A stretch of DNA of 58,804 bases from Cohnella xylanilytica. GTDB lineage: Bacteria > Bacillota > Bacilli > Paenibacillales > Paenibacillaceae. Positions 51,118 to 58,804 of this stretch are shown one piece after another. A program made the translations under genes and the position numbers. The notes beneath the pieces were generated by a model. It did no database searches, was not told the origin of the DNA, and was given only the letters and a program-made list of their open reading frames with translations. Numbering within the stretch: position 1 is the first letter of the stretch; every line of letters begins with the position of its first letter. Location: NCBI RefSeq assembly GCF_014212175.1, contig NZ_JACJVR010000084.1, forward strand, positions 1 through 58,804, given 5' to 3'.

Positions 51118-51540
51118 TCGGGTACCCCCGATCGAAGAGATGATCTTATCATCATATCCCGGATTCGCGGGGATGCAATCCCTGTTCGGGCGAATCGGCC
51201 GGCGCTCTCCGAGGCCGGCCGTTCCTTAATAGGATACAGGACGCCGTCAGGATGGTCTATGCGTAACCCGACTACTCTCTTGCGCTTTGACGACAACTTC
51301 GGAGGAGCCGCGGGAAGTCGAACGATCGGTCCGGAATTCCGGCGGAAGCCCCTCGCCCGGGCGCGTAGGTTAAGGCGGCTTCGAAATCGATCCGCTTGGA
51401 GAGGAGAACGTGAACCGATAATCCTCGGAATCCGGAAAGCGGTACCCGAACGGATTGGACGTCTACCCAAGCATGGCCGCGCCGCAAACATAGGATGATC
51501 TAAGCTCGAATAGGCGATTCATCAGGAGGGAGGCTGCCTC
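51118..51540. other. Intergenic region between divergent kinase and glycosyltransferase genes
   Basis: This 423-nt stretch must hold the promoters of both genes. I see one 7-bp hairpin (ggccggc / gccggcc, 51197-51220), a TATGAT candidate -10 on the minus strand near 51155, and no open frame with a ribosome site. A frame at 51259-51498 lacks an RBS. Confidence 0.5.
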
Positions 51541-52995
51541 GTGGTCCGGATCAGGAGACGCCGCGCGACGCGAACGGCCATCCGCCGCTCCCGCGCCAAG
51601 AGACCCCGGAGGAGCGGCATCAAGCCGGGAGGACGACGATCTTCCCGGGGACAGCCGAGACGGCCGGACAGCAAGCGAAGGGCGGGACAAAAGGTCGCAA
51701 ACCGCGCCGAACGCTTCACCCCGGCGCCGGATCCCCATGTTTACGTTCCCCAGCCGAATAGCCGCCAAGCTTCCGGGGAACGGCTGAGCATTCTGTATCT
51801 GGTGCATGTCTTCTATCCGGAGTCCTTCACGGGAACGGAGAAGTTCGTGCTGAACATGGCCCGCTCGATGCAGGGCAAAGGACATCGCGTCAAGGTCGTC
51901 ACCTGCGGCCAGACGGTCGCGGAAGACAGCCTGAACGCGATCGGGGACGTCGTCTGGAGCGAGTATGAAGGCGTTCCCGTGCTGGCGTACCGCCATCGAC
52001 GGCTCGATCCGGCAGCGAGCTTCCAGATCGCGGACGCCAGCCTTCCCGCTTTTGCCGAGCATATCCTGGAACGCGAGCAGCCGTCGATCGTTCACATCGG
52101 CCATCCCTCGAGGGCTCTCGACTTCGCGCAAGCGGCGAAGCGGAGAGGCATCCCCTACGTGATCACGTTGACGGACTTCTGGATGGTCTGCCCCAAATCC
52201 CTCCTGCTTCGGGATAATCTTGAGCTGTGCTCCGGTCCCGAGGGCGGGGCCGCCTGCCTGGCCCATTGCGGGTTGGCGAACGTCTCGGAACGACTCGCGA
52301 ATTACCTGCCTATTCTGGAATCGGCCAGCCGGCTGCTGTCTCCGTCCGCGTTCCTGGCCTCGATGGTAAGGAACGTTTATCCTTCGCTTCGCGTCGACGT
52401 GTTGAACCACGGCTTGCGCCCGGAATCGTTAGTCCCCAATACGAAGGTTTACGATAAACGTTCGCCCCTGACGCTCGTGTACGGAGGCTCGATTACCCGG
52501 CACAAAGGCGTTCATGTGCTGGTCCAGGCCATGTCGTGGGTCCCGTCCTCCAGGCTAAGGCTGCGGATATACGGTTCCGGAGATCCCGAGTACACGAACG
52601 CCGTGCGGGAGATGGCGTCCGCGGACCCGCGAATCGCGTTCTACGGACCGTATTCGGAGGCGGACATTCCGCGAATCTATCGGGAGAGCGACGTCGCCGT
52701 CGTCCCGTCGATCTGGTATGAGAACTATCCGTTCGCGCTGAACGAAGCGTTGGCGTCCCGCGTTCCCGCCCTCGTCTCCAATATCGGCGGGATGGCGGAA
52801 GCCGTTCGAGACGGCATCAACGGACTGACGTTCCAAGCAGGAAGCGCGCGGGATCTGGCCCGGCGGATCGAACGGCTCCTCAAGGCTCCCGCCCTTCTGA
52901 ATTCGCTCAAGAGGAACCTCCGGAACACGCCGACGCGGACCGTCGAAGACGAGGCGTTCGCCTATGAGAACGTTTATTTCGCCCATGCCCTCTAA
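51541..52995 (+). CDS. GT4 glycosyltransferase with arginine-rich N-terminal extension
   Basis: A 484-aa protein starting at GTG with a strong AGGAGGGAGG 7-8 nt upstream, so the extension is translated. Residues 1-60 contain about 23 Arg and several Lys (VRIRRRRATRTAIRRSRAKR and onward). The GT-B fold begins at about 80: LSILYLVHVFYPESFTGTEKFVLNMA, then TDFWMVCPKS, the second Rossmann half GGSITRHKGVHVLVQAM, and nucleotide-sugar block SIWYENYPFALNEALASRVPALVSNIGGMAEAV. This is retaining family 4. The acceptor is unknown; spore-surface or cell-wall glycosylation is possible. The gene is monocistronic with a terminator at 53022. Confidence 0.87.
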   Translation: MVRIRRRRATRTAIRRSRAKRPRRSGIKPGGRRSSRGQPRRPDSKRRAGQKVANRAERFTPAPDPHVYVPQPNSRQASGERLSILYLVHVFYPESFTGTEKFVLNMARSMQGKGHRVKVVTCGQTVAEDSLNAIGDVVWSEYEGVPVLAYRHRRLDPAASFQIADASLPAFAEHILEREQPSIVHIGHPSRALDFAQAAKRRGIPYVITLTDFWMVCPKSLLLRDNLELCSGPEGGAACLAHCGLANVSERLANYLPILESASRLLSPSAFLASMVRNVYPSLRVDVLNHGLRPESLVPNTKVYDKRSPLTLVYGGSITRHKGVHVLVQAMSWVPSSRLRLRIYGSGDPEYTNAVREMASADPRIAFYGPYSEADIPRIYRESDVAVVPSIWYENYPFALNEALASRVPALVSNIGGMAEAVRDGINGLTFQAGSARDLARRIERLLKAPALLNSLKRNLRNTPTRTVEDEAFAYENVYFAHAL

Positions 52996-53021
52996 TCGAG
53001 AGTATCTTGCGCTAACCGAGC

Positions 53022-53056
53022 AGAGCCCCCGGCGGATGCCGGAGGCTCTTCTTCTT
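53022..53056 (+). terminator. Terminator of glycosyltransferase gene
   Basis: Stem agagcc..ccggc / gccgg.ggctct (one bulge) followed by cttcttcttgatt on the plus strand, 27 nt after the stop. Confidence 0.75.
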
Positions 53057-53143
53057 GATTCAAAAAAAGGGATGAATTTCCTTTTATATCATGTTAGCCT
53101 ACGAATTGTACCCAAACTACCCGTCAAAGGAATGGTGTTCACG

Positions 53144-53602
53144 ATGCAAACGAGAGTCGAGACCCTGCCGAATTACCGCGTCGCCTACGTGCGGCAGACC
53201 GGTCCTTACGGACCCGCCAACGTTCAAGCCATGGAGAAGCTAAAGGGATGGGCCGCACGCCGAAATCTGCTCACCGAATCGGCCATCCTCCTCGGAGTCC
53301 CGCAGGACGACCCCGCCTCCACCCCGCCCGACGCCTGCCGATTCGACGCCTGCATCGTCCTCGCGGAAGACGATCCGGCCGACGAGACCGTCGCCGTCGC
53401 CGAGCTGCCCGGCGGAGAATACATGATCTGCCTGATCCGGCATACGGCCGAAGAGGTTCGAAGGGCATGGGCCGAGCTTATTCCGGCGATCCGAAGCGGC
53501 GGATATCGCATCAACGAAGGCAGGCCGATTCTCGAGCGGTATTCCGGGGAGATGATTCTCAATGAATGGTGCGAGATATGCGTCCCCCTAAAACTTTCAT
53601 AA
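53144..53602 (+). CDS. GyrI-like effector-binding domain protein
   Basis: A 152-aa protein from ATG 53144 (CAAAGGA about 12 nt upstream; the frame is open further upstream through the preceding terminator, which cannot be coding). It matches the GyrI-like/AraC effector-binding fold: VETLPNYRVAYVRQTGPYGPANVQAMEKLKGWAA, DDPASTPPDACRFDACIVL, VAVAELPGGEYMICLIRHTAEEV, EMILNEWCEICVPL. Such stand-alone domains bind hydrophobic cations or inhibit gyrase (SbmC/GyrI). No partner gene is evident; it has its own promoter region at 53060-53120. Confidence 0.87.
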   Translation: MQTRVETLPNYRVAYVRQTGPYGPANVQAMEKLKGWAARRNLLTESAILLGVPQDDPASTPPDACRFDACIVLAEDDPADETVAVAELPGGEYMICLIRHTAEEVRRAWAELIPAIRSGGYRINEGRPILERYSGEMILNEWCEICVPLKLS

Positions 53603-53661
53603 CAAGCCGTTAAATCCTCATCCCCGTTCTCCCCGCGTTTCTCGTCCTTCGTCGGCCATCA

Positions 53662-53681
53662 ATGTAAAATGTACTTTACAT
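53662..53681 (+). promoter_or_regulatory. Operator-like palindrome before membrane protein/XRE operon
   Basis: ATGTAAA (53662-53668) and TTTACAT (53675-53681) form a perfect 7-bp inverted repeat with 6-nt centre, 77 nt upstream of the first ATG of the operon. ACTTTAC recurs at 53715. A likely autoregulatory site for the XRE protein at 54206. Confidence 0.5.
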
Positions 53682-53757
53682 CGTGGATACTTTGTATTAC
53701 ATTATGTGCAGGACACTTTACTTCGATGCGGACGAGAACGCACGGGAGGAATCGATC

Positions 53758-54204
53758 ATGACTTACCAGGAGAAGAAAAGCATTCTAAATTTGATCAGTG
53801 CAATCCTTATTTTCACCGTCTACTGCTTGTACAGGTACCCTCAGCATCCCGAAGGAGGGCTGGAGTCGGCCGACACCTTCCGCTATTGGGGCTCCTTCGT
53901 CCTCGTACTGACGGCGGTGACCCTCGTCGCGCACATTCTCATCAGCATCGTCTTCAACATCGTCTTCCGGATGACGACCGGGGAGAAGGAGCCGACGTTC
54001 GAGGACGAGCTCGATAAGCTCATCCGCTTGAAGTCGATCCGGAACTCGTTCGCCGTGTTCGTGCTCGGCTTCCTTCTGGCCATGGCCTCGCTGGTCGCAA
54101 GCGAGCCTTCGCCGCTCATGTTCATGATTCTGGTCGCTTCCGGATTCCTGTCCGACGTGACGGGCTCGCTATCCCGGCTTTATCACTATCGGAGAGGGGT
54201 CTAA
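53758..54204 (+). CDS. Small integral membrane protein of XRE-linked operon
   Basis: A 148-aa protein with four hydrophobic segments (about 10-26, 46-70, 97-115, 118-135) and a charged cytosolic loop (MTTGEKEPTFEDELDKLIRLKSIRN). ATG 53758 has GGGAGGA 7 nt upstream. It is followed after 1 nt by an XRE regulator. Pairs of this kind (a four-helix protein with a short Cro/CI-type regulator) are common in Bacillales; no function is established. Confidence 0.85.
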   Translation: MTYQEKKSILNLISAILIFTVYCLYRYPQHPEGGLESADTFRYWGSFVLVLTAVTLVAHILISIVFNIVFRMTTGEKEPTFEDELDKLIRLKSIRNSFAVFVLGFLLAMASLVASEPSPLMFMILVASGFLSDVTGSLSRLYHYRRGV

Positions 54205-54205
54205 G

Positions 54206-54439
54206 ATGGGCAAAAATCTTGTCGGCAATCATATCCGAAGATTGCGGTTCAATCAGAACGAGATGACGCAGCAGCAATTGGCTGACAAGGCAGGAGTCAC
54301 GAGACAGACGATCGTGTCCCTCGAGAAGGGGAACTACTCCCCGTCTCTGGAGCTGGCCTTCCGGATCGCCCGCGCCTTCGGGTTGCCGCTGGAAGAGGTA
54401 TTCTATTACGAGGATAACGAGGGAGGCAACGCCCCATGA
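54206..54439 (+). CDS. XRE family transcriptional regulator
   Basis: A 77-aa helix-turn-helix protein: IRRLRFNQNEMTQQQLADKAGVTRQTIVSLEKGNYSPSLELAFRIARAFGLPLEEVFYYED. It is a minimal Cro/CI-type regulator with no effector domain. It is encoded between a membrane protein and a DUF4386 protein, with a 4-nt ATGA overlap to the latter. It probably represses this operon through the palindrome at 53662. Confidence 0.93.
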   Translation: MGKNLVGNHIRRLRFNQNEMTQQQLADKAGVTRQTIVSLEKGNYSPSLELAFRIARAFGLPLEEVFYYEDNEGGNAP

Positions 54440-55158
54440 GTACGAACCAAGCCGCGAGAATAACGGGAGTCCTGTTCATTCTGGCCGCCGTATCGTCGAT
54501 TGTCGGTCTTCTGCTGTACGGCCCGATCCTGAACGGAGACGACTATCTGAAGCAGGGGTCCGAACACGGGAATCAGATCGTGCTGGGAGCCGTCATGGAG
54601 TTGATTCTGGTCGTGTCGGCGGTCGGCACCGCGACGACGATGTTCCCGCTGCTGAGAAAATATAACGAGACGATCGCTCTCTGGCATGTCTGCTTCCGCT
54701 TCCTCGAGGCCGTCGTCATCACGATCGGCATCGTCGGGGTTCTGTCGCTGCTCACCTTGGGCCGCGAGTTCGCGGCGGGCGGGGCGCTCGACGCGGCCTC
54801 TTACCGGGCCGCGGGCACCTTGATGCATGGCGTGCACGACTGGACCTTCCTGCTCGGCCCCAACTTCATGCTCGGGATCAATACGATGATGTACAGTTAT
54901 GTATTCTATCGGTCCAGGCTGCTGCCGAGGTTTATCCCTATCCTGGGGATGACGGGGGCCGCCCTTGTATTTGTCGCGGCGATGCTCGAGATGTTCGGCG
55001 TCTTCCCCCAAGTGTCGGCGTGGGGAGCGATCCTGTCGCTTCCGGTATTCGCCAACGAGATGACGCTGGCCGTATGGCTCCTCGCGAGAGGGTTCGATAA
55101 ATCCGCGCTGGCTTCCCTGTCCTTGTCCAAAAGAAAAAGCGAAGCGCTTGCCGGATAA
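54436..55158 (+). CDS. DUF4386 family membrane protein
   Basis: A 240-aa protein with about six membrane segments, starting AARITGVLFILAAVSSIVGLLLYGPIL and containing the family features LGAVMELILVVSAVGTATTMFPLLRKYNETIALWHVCFRFLEAVVI and GPNFMLGINTMMYSYVFYRSRLLPRFI. Function unknown. It overlaps the XRE gene by 4 nt. The end of the gene forms a 7-bp hairpin (agcgctt / aagcgct, 55143-55163) across the stop codon. Confidence 0.87.
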   Translation: MSTNQAARITGVLFILAAVSSIVGLLLYGPILNGDDYLKQGSEHGNQIVLGAVMELILVVSAVGTATTMFPLLRKYNETIALWHVCFRFLEAVVITIGIVGVLSLLTLGREFAAGGALDAASYRAAGTLMHGVHDWTFLLGPNFMLGINTMMYSYVFYRSRLLPRFIPILGMTGAALVFVAAMLEMFGVFPQVSAWGAILSLPVFANEMTLAVWLLARGFDKSALASLSLSKRKSEALAG

Positions 55159-55261
55159 GCGCTCCGCCGGCGTGAACCGCGTATCGTGTCGCGTTTACAA
55201 GATCGCTCGCGCCGGACCTCTCCTGACGGAAGCCGAGGTCGTCGACGCGGAACACAGGATG

Positions 55262-55290
55262 GCTGCGGAGGCGGCATGCCGCCCCGCAGC
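55262..55290. terminator. Hairpin between convergent genes
   Basis: gctgcgg / ccgcagc flanks ggcggc / gccgcc with one bulged base, ending one base before the stop of the minus-strand nucleotidyltransferase gene. No clear T-run on either side. Probably a weak bidirectional terminator. Confidence 0.5.
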
Positions 55291-56058
55291 TTATCCGTTC
55301 GGGGCCTTCGCGATCTCGTCCCGAATCTCCCGAATGACGGATTGGAGACGGGCAGGCTCCTCGGACAGGCTCGCGAATGAAGAACCCAGATGGGCGAGTC
55401 CCGCCCGTTGCACGATTCTTTTCTCGTTCAGAACCCACTCTCCCCGAGCCGCCAATCGCGCGTGGGATTCCTCGACGACCGCTCGGGCCAAGGCTCCCGC
55501 CGTGCCGATGGCATCGCCTCGGGCCGCGTACGCCCCCTCCGCATAGGAGAGATTGAGCAGCGCGGACTCGTGCCAGAAGTGATGCGCCTTCTCGCGAAGC
55601 AAGGCCGGATACTCGGGCTTGGGAAGAGAGCCGGCCAAGGTCCGTCCCAACGCCAGCTCCCCGACGATCGCGTAGGAGGGAATGCCGGCTAGGTAGAACG
55701 GAAGACGCTCGACGTGGAAGATCCCCCGCTCGGCCTCCTCCACATACCTCTCCGCTTCGTCCAGATCTCGGTAATGAACGTCGATCGGACGGTCCTCGAC
55801 CTTCAGCCAAGCCCCTCCGTTCATAAGGCCGCCGCCCCATCCTCCGATCTCGGAGATGGTCCCTTCCCATCCCAATCGCCGAATGTCCTGGGGCTCGAAG
55901 CGCCCGCGATAATAGACGGCGAAGTCGAAGTCGCTGTCGGGACGGTGCTCGCCCGTCGCCCGGGACCCTCCGAGCATCACCGCCCGGACTCCGGGAACGG
56001 CCGCGAGCCGCTCCGCTATATGTTCGATCCACGATTGTTCCGGCTGATGGTTCCCCAT
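55291..56058 (-). CDS. Nucleotidyltransferase-fold protein
   Basis: A 255-aa protein with the minimal nucleotidyltransferase motif GGSRATGEHRPDSDFDFAVYY: the GGS loop at 30-32 and metal Asp pair D43/D45, plus a third acidic strand (RPIDVHYRD). The C-terminal half is helical, with a HEPN-like or substrate domain. Similar proteins are annotated as nucleotidyltransferase domain-containing or kanamycin nucleotidyltransferase-like; substrate unknown. It starts 13 nt after the uncharacterised gene upstream, with RBS GAGGTGAT. Confidence 0.85.
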   Translation of the reverse strand: MGNHQPEQSWIEHIAERLAAVPGVRAVMLGGSRATGEHRPDSDFDFAVYYRGRFEPQDIRRLGWEGTISEIGGWGGGLMNGGAWLKVEDRPIDVHYRDLDEAERYVEEAERGIFHVERLPFYLAGIPSYAIVGELALGRTLAGSLPKPEYPALLREKAHHFWHESALLNLSYAEGAYAARGDAIGTAGALARAVVEESHARLAARGEWVLNEKRIVQRAGLAHLGSSFASLSEEPARLQSVIREIRDEIAKAPNG

Positions 56059-56071
56059 CGGATCACCTCAT

Positions 56072-56770
56072 TTATTTATTCCATCCTTCATTCGCTTGAT
56101 GCGCGTCTCCTGCCGCTTCGCCGATGTAGTAGGCAAAGACGGTGTCGATCGGCTTGAAATACAGATGCCCGTCTTCCCACGGCTGAAAGTGCAAGTCCAT
56201 CCGCGAGTCGCTCCAATTGTCGGGCGTCCCCTTGGTGCTCAGGCGTCCCGGCACTACGGGCTCCTCCGTCACGCTCGGGAACTCTTGATAGCCGAAGAGC
56301 AGGTTCTCGTGAATGCCGATGATCTCGTACTTCGGTCCGGGGAAGGCCCTCTCTTCCTGAAGCTGATAGTGGTAGTAAACGTAGCTCGCGACCTTCTCCG
56401 GCTTCAGATGCGCGACTCTCCCCGCCCTTCTCTCGACCGGGTGCTTGCGCAGCCAATGCTCGGCATCGGCCGGCTCGTTGAAGTGGAACACGTCGATCAT
56501 CTCGATCCACTTCCGCGGCTCGCTTCGCCCCGGCCAATCCTTCAAGTACGGCTCCGCTTCCCCCGCGATCTCGTCGGGCTCCGCATGGCCGTCTATGGAC
56601 TCGTAGTACAGGAACACGTTGTTCTTCCAGCTGAAGGCGGCAACCGTCATCAATCGGCCCCGCTTGACTTGATTCAGCGCCTGCGCTTCCCCGCTCCTCC
56701 GGAGCGCTTGCACGCCTTCCTCCTCTTGCCCGTCCTTCCACTCCGCCCGGTACATCCATCGCCGTATCAT
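56072..56770 (-). CDS. Uncharacterised 232-aa protein
   Basis: I do not recognise this protein. It is soluble, Trp/Tyr/His-rich, with segments such as MIRRWMYRAEWKDGQEEEGVQALRRS, FSWKNNVFLYYESIDG, WIEMIDVFHFNEPADAEHWL, KVASYVYYHYQLQEER and DNWSDSRMDLHFQPWEDGHLYF. The alternating strand-helix pattern could be two alpha-beta-barrel-like (dimeric ferredoxin-type) halves. It lies between the ABC-F gene and the nucleotidyltransferase gene, on the same strand. RBS is weak (GAGGCGAGG). Confidence 0.7.
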   Translation of the reverse strand: MIRRWMYRAEWKDGQEEEGVQALRRSGEAQALNQVKRGRLMTVAAFSWKNNVFLYYESIDGHAEPDEIAGEAEPYLKDWPGRSEPRKWIEMIDVFHFNEPADAEHWLRKHPVERRAGRVAHLKPEKVASYVYYHYQLQEERAFPGPKYEIIGIHENLLFGYQEFPSVTEEPVVPGRLSTKGTPDNWSDSRMDLHFQPWEDGHLYFKPIDTVFAYYIGEAAGDAHQANEGWNK

Positions 56771-56823
56771 CGCCGCGCCTCGCCTCCTCTTCCTCGATTA
56801 TGGGGGATCCGTCCATCCGTCGG

Positions 56824-58743
56824 TCATCCCTGTACTTCGACCCATCGCTCGATCAGCCGCTCCAGCCGTTCCCGGAGAGCCTCCCGCTCCGCCCAGGTTC
56901 TCTCCAATTCGGAGGCCGCTTCCGCCCTCGGCTCCCACTCTTCCATCCTGGCATCGAGCTCCGCCAGCCTCCGCTCCGCCTCCGCGATCTCCGCTTCGAG
57001 CTTCTCGCCGGCGCGGTCGTCTCGCTCGCCTCGCACCTCGGCTCGCGGGGTCCGATTCGGCTCGGGCCGCCGGGGCCGGGACCGCTCATCCGTCTCGCCG
57101 GCGATGGCCGCGGCCTTCCTCCGCGCGCTCTCGGCCTTGTAATCGTCGAAGCCGCCCAGGTAGACCGAGAGGCGCCCCCGGTCCAGCTCCCATATTTTCT
57201 GCGCCAACCGGTTAATGAGGTAGCGGTCGTGGGTGACGATCAGAATCGTCCCCGGGTAATCGTCCAGCGCCTCCTCGAGCGCCTCCCTCGAGGCGATGTC
57301 CATATGATTCGTCGGTTCGTCCAGAACGAGCAGGTTCGGCTTCCGGATCACGAGGAGCGCCAGCCGAAGGCGAGTCCATTCGCCGCCGGAGAGCAGGCCG
57401 ACCGGCTTGAACACGTCCGCGCCGTAGAACAGATAGGCCGCCAGCCGGCCGCGGGCCTCCCCTTCTTCCATTCCGGCCTGCTCCCGGAAGTAGTCCAGCA
57501 CGGACTGCTTCGGACGGTCCGGCAGCTGCTGCTGGGAGAGATACCCGACGTCGACCCGGGAGCCGAGCCGCGCTTCCCCGCCGTCCGCGGAGGTCTCCCC
57601 AAGCAGAAGCTTCAGAAGGGTCGACTTGCCGGAGCCGTTCTCCCCGATCAGCATCGCCCTCTCGCCGTAAAGAAGCTCTCCCGAGACTCCGTCCAGCACC
57701 GTCGCCGACCCGAATCGCTTCTTCACGTTCTCGAAGACGACGACCCGGTTCCCGGACCGTTCGGAAGGCCGGAGGTCGAACTCCGCCTCCTTCCGGTCGA
57801 TCGCGGGACGCTTCAGCTTCTCCATCCGGTCCAGCGCCCGCTGCATGGAAGCCGCTCTCCGGAAGAACTTCCCGTTATCGCCGATTCTTCCCCATTCCAT
57901 CAGCTGCTTGATCGTCTCGCGCATCTTCTTGATCTTCTTCTGCTGCTCCTGGTATTCGGCGAACTGCCGGAGCAGCAGCTCTTCCTTCTCCTTCGCGTAG
58001 CGGCTATAGTTGCCGTGGAACACGGTCGACTCCCCGTCTTCGAGCTCGACGATCTTCGAGACGACACGGTCGAGGAAGTAGCGGTCGTGGGAGACGATCA
58101 GGCAAGCTCCGGGGTACTTGAGCAGATAGTCCTCCAGCCATTCCACGGCGCCCATGTCCAGATGATTCGTCGGCTCGTCGAGCAGCAGAAGCTCGGGCTC
58201 CCGCAGAAGCTGCGAGGCGAGACCGACCTTCGTCTTCTCCCCTCCGGACAACGAAGCGTATTCCCGGGAATCCCATTCCCGGGGGATGCGCAAGCCTTCG
58301 GCAACCTGGTCGATCCGGGCGTCGAGCTCGTAGCCCCCGTCCCGCTCGAAGCGTTCCTGCAGCTTGGCGTACTCCGCGAGCAGCGCCTCCAGCCGTTCCG
58401 GGCTCAGGTCCGGCGACGCCATCGCCGCTTCGAGCTCCTCCATCCGCTTCCGGCAGTCGAGCAGCTCCCGGAAGCCCCAGGCCAGCACGTCGCGGACGGT
58501 CTGGCCCGCCTCCATGGCCGGCATCTGCTCGAGATAGCCGATGCGGGCGTCCTTGCGGACGGCCAGCAGTCCTTCGTCCGGGCCGTCCCGCTTGGCGATC
58601 ATGCGCAGCAGGGTCGTCTTGCCGCACCCGTTGCGCCCGACGAGCCCCGCCTTCTCGCCGTGATGCAGCTCGAAGGTCACGTTCTCCAGCACGAGCTGGG
58701 CGGCGTTGTATTTTTTAACGTTCTGGCAATTTATCGTTAACAT
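56824..58743 (-). CDS. ABC-F family ATPase (ribosome-associated, possible antibiotic resistance)
   Basis: A 639-aa protein from ATG 58743 (AAGGAGGAA 7 nt upstream). It has two ABC domains and no membrane segments: Walker A GRNGCGKTT and GENGSGKST, signatures LSGGEKTKVGLA and LSGGEWTRLRLAL, Walker B LLLDEPTNHLD and LVLDEPTNHMD. The inter-domain linker (about 245-320) is the ABC-F P-site tRNA interaction motif region (EYQEQQKKIKKMRETIKQLM). A charged coiled C-terminal tail (about 560-639) is rich in Glu and Arg. Relatives are EttA/Uup or Vml/Lsa-type ribosome-protection factors; the long C-terminal coil is more Uup-like. Its 5' leader is outside the window. Confidence 0.9.
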   Translation of the reverse strand: MLTINCQNVKKYNAAQLVLENVTFELHHGEKAGLVGRNGCGKTTLLRMIAKRDGPDEGLLAVRKDARIGYLEQMPAMEAGQTVRDVLAWGFRELLDCRKRMEELEAAMASPDLSPERLEALLAEYAKLQERFERDGGYELDARIDQVAEGLRIPREWDSREYASLSGGEKTKVGLASQLLREPELLLLDEPTNHLDMGAVEWLEDYLLKYPGACLIVSHDRYFLDRVVSKIVELEDGESTVFHGNYSRYAKEKEELLLRQFAEYQEQQKKIKKMRETIKQLMEWGRIGDNGKFFRRAASMQRALDRMEKLKRPAIDRKEAEFDLRPSERSGNRVVVFENVKKRFGSATVLDGVSGELLYGERAMLIGENGSGKSTLLKLLLGETSADGGEARLGSRVDVGYLSQQQLPDRPKQSVLDYFREQAGMEEGEARGRLAAYLFYGADVFKPVGLLSGGEWTRLRLALLVIRKPNLLVLDEPTNHMDIASREALEEALDDYPGTILIVTHDRYLINRLAQKIWELDRGRLSVYLGGFDDYKAESARRKAAAIAGETDERSRPRRPEPNRTPRAEVRGERDDRAGEKLEAEIAEAERRLAELDARMEEWEPRAEAASELERTWAEREALRERLERLIERWVEVQG

Positions 58744-58804
58744 GAGGGTTCCTCCTTGAGCGGAGACCCTACCCATGCTTCGGATTCTAGAGTAAAGGGC
58801 TGAA

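Noticed and set aside
51259..51498. 79-codon frame upstream of the glycosyltransferase
   Set aside because: No ribosome site, Arg-rich random composition, and it lies where promoters are required.
52964..53143. N-terminal extension of the GyrI-like frame
   Set aside because: It would be translated through the glycosyltransferase stop and terminator; the conserved domain begins at ATG 53144.

Overview
The window looks like chromosomal DNA of a GC-rich, spore-forming Paenibacillaceae bacterium (Paenibacillus/Cohnella type). This is inferred from strong AGGAGG-type ribosome sites, frequent TTG/GTG starts, YesM/YesN two-component pairs driving LplB/YtcP-type sugar transporters, lipoprotein solute-binding proteins, many glycoside hydrolases, and Gram-positive style intrinsic terminators. 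I see no rRNA, tRNA, CRISPR array, prophage or transposase. Almost all of the DNA is coding and most genes lie on the minus strand.

Layout. (1) 0.2-2.3 kb: a CPBP membrane protease (+), converging on a DUF5946-like protein plus metallo-beta-lactamase-fold hydrolase pair (-). (2) 2.4-18.9 kb, carbohydrate locus A (-): YesM/YesN sensor and regulator; a 1312-aa multidomain secreted glycosidase; a second secreted clan GH-A-like glycosidase; then, behind a 52-bp tandem-repeat array, an operon of two permeases, a lipoprotein and a GH92 mannosidase. The promoters of the large glycosidase and of the permease operon share a 17-nt box (15/17 identical) at the same distance from the -10, which marks a probable YesN regulon. 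(3) 19.2-31.1 kb, phosphorus-related region: a CTP-synthase-like amidotransferase, then two parallel modules. Module 1 is PhnD-PhnE-PhnE-PhnC plus a CX5R phosphatase, divergent from a GntR regulator. Module 2 is a GntR regulator, then a metallophosphodiesterase, a paralogous CX5R phosphatase and a Ugp-like transporter. Similar CTTGTxTACAA sequences sit at both promoters.

(4) 31.1-32.9 kb: a MarR/DUF5519/VOC operon with a duplicated operator, and a separate VOC gene (+). (5) 33.0-37.1 kb: an MFS exporter / multicopper oxidase / NAD-binding protein operon with four copies of a GTGATTGATCAATCAC-like palindrome and no adjacent repressor gene. (6) 37.2-51.1 kb, carbohydrate locus B (-): YesM/YesN, lipoprotein, two permeases, two GH3 enzymes and a GH20-like enzyme, paralogous to locus A. 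(7) 51.5-55.2 kb (+): a glycosyltransferase with a very arginine-rich N-terminus, a GyrI-like protein, and an operon of membrane protein, XRE regulator and DUF4386 protein. (8) 55.3-58.7 kb (-): a nucleotidyltransferase-fold protein, an uncharacterised protein and an ABC-F ATPase.

How the parts work together (inference): loci A and B each sense an extracellular glycan or oligosaccharide through a YesM kinase, switch on a binding-protein transporter that lacks its own ATPase (a shared MsmX-type ATPase is expected), and trim the imported or surface sugars with dedicated glycosidases. The 19-31 kb region looks like scavenging of organic phosphate esters under GntR rather than classical phosphonate breakdown, because no C-P lyase or phosphonatase genes are present here.
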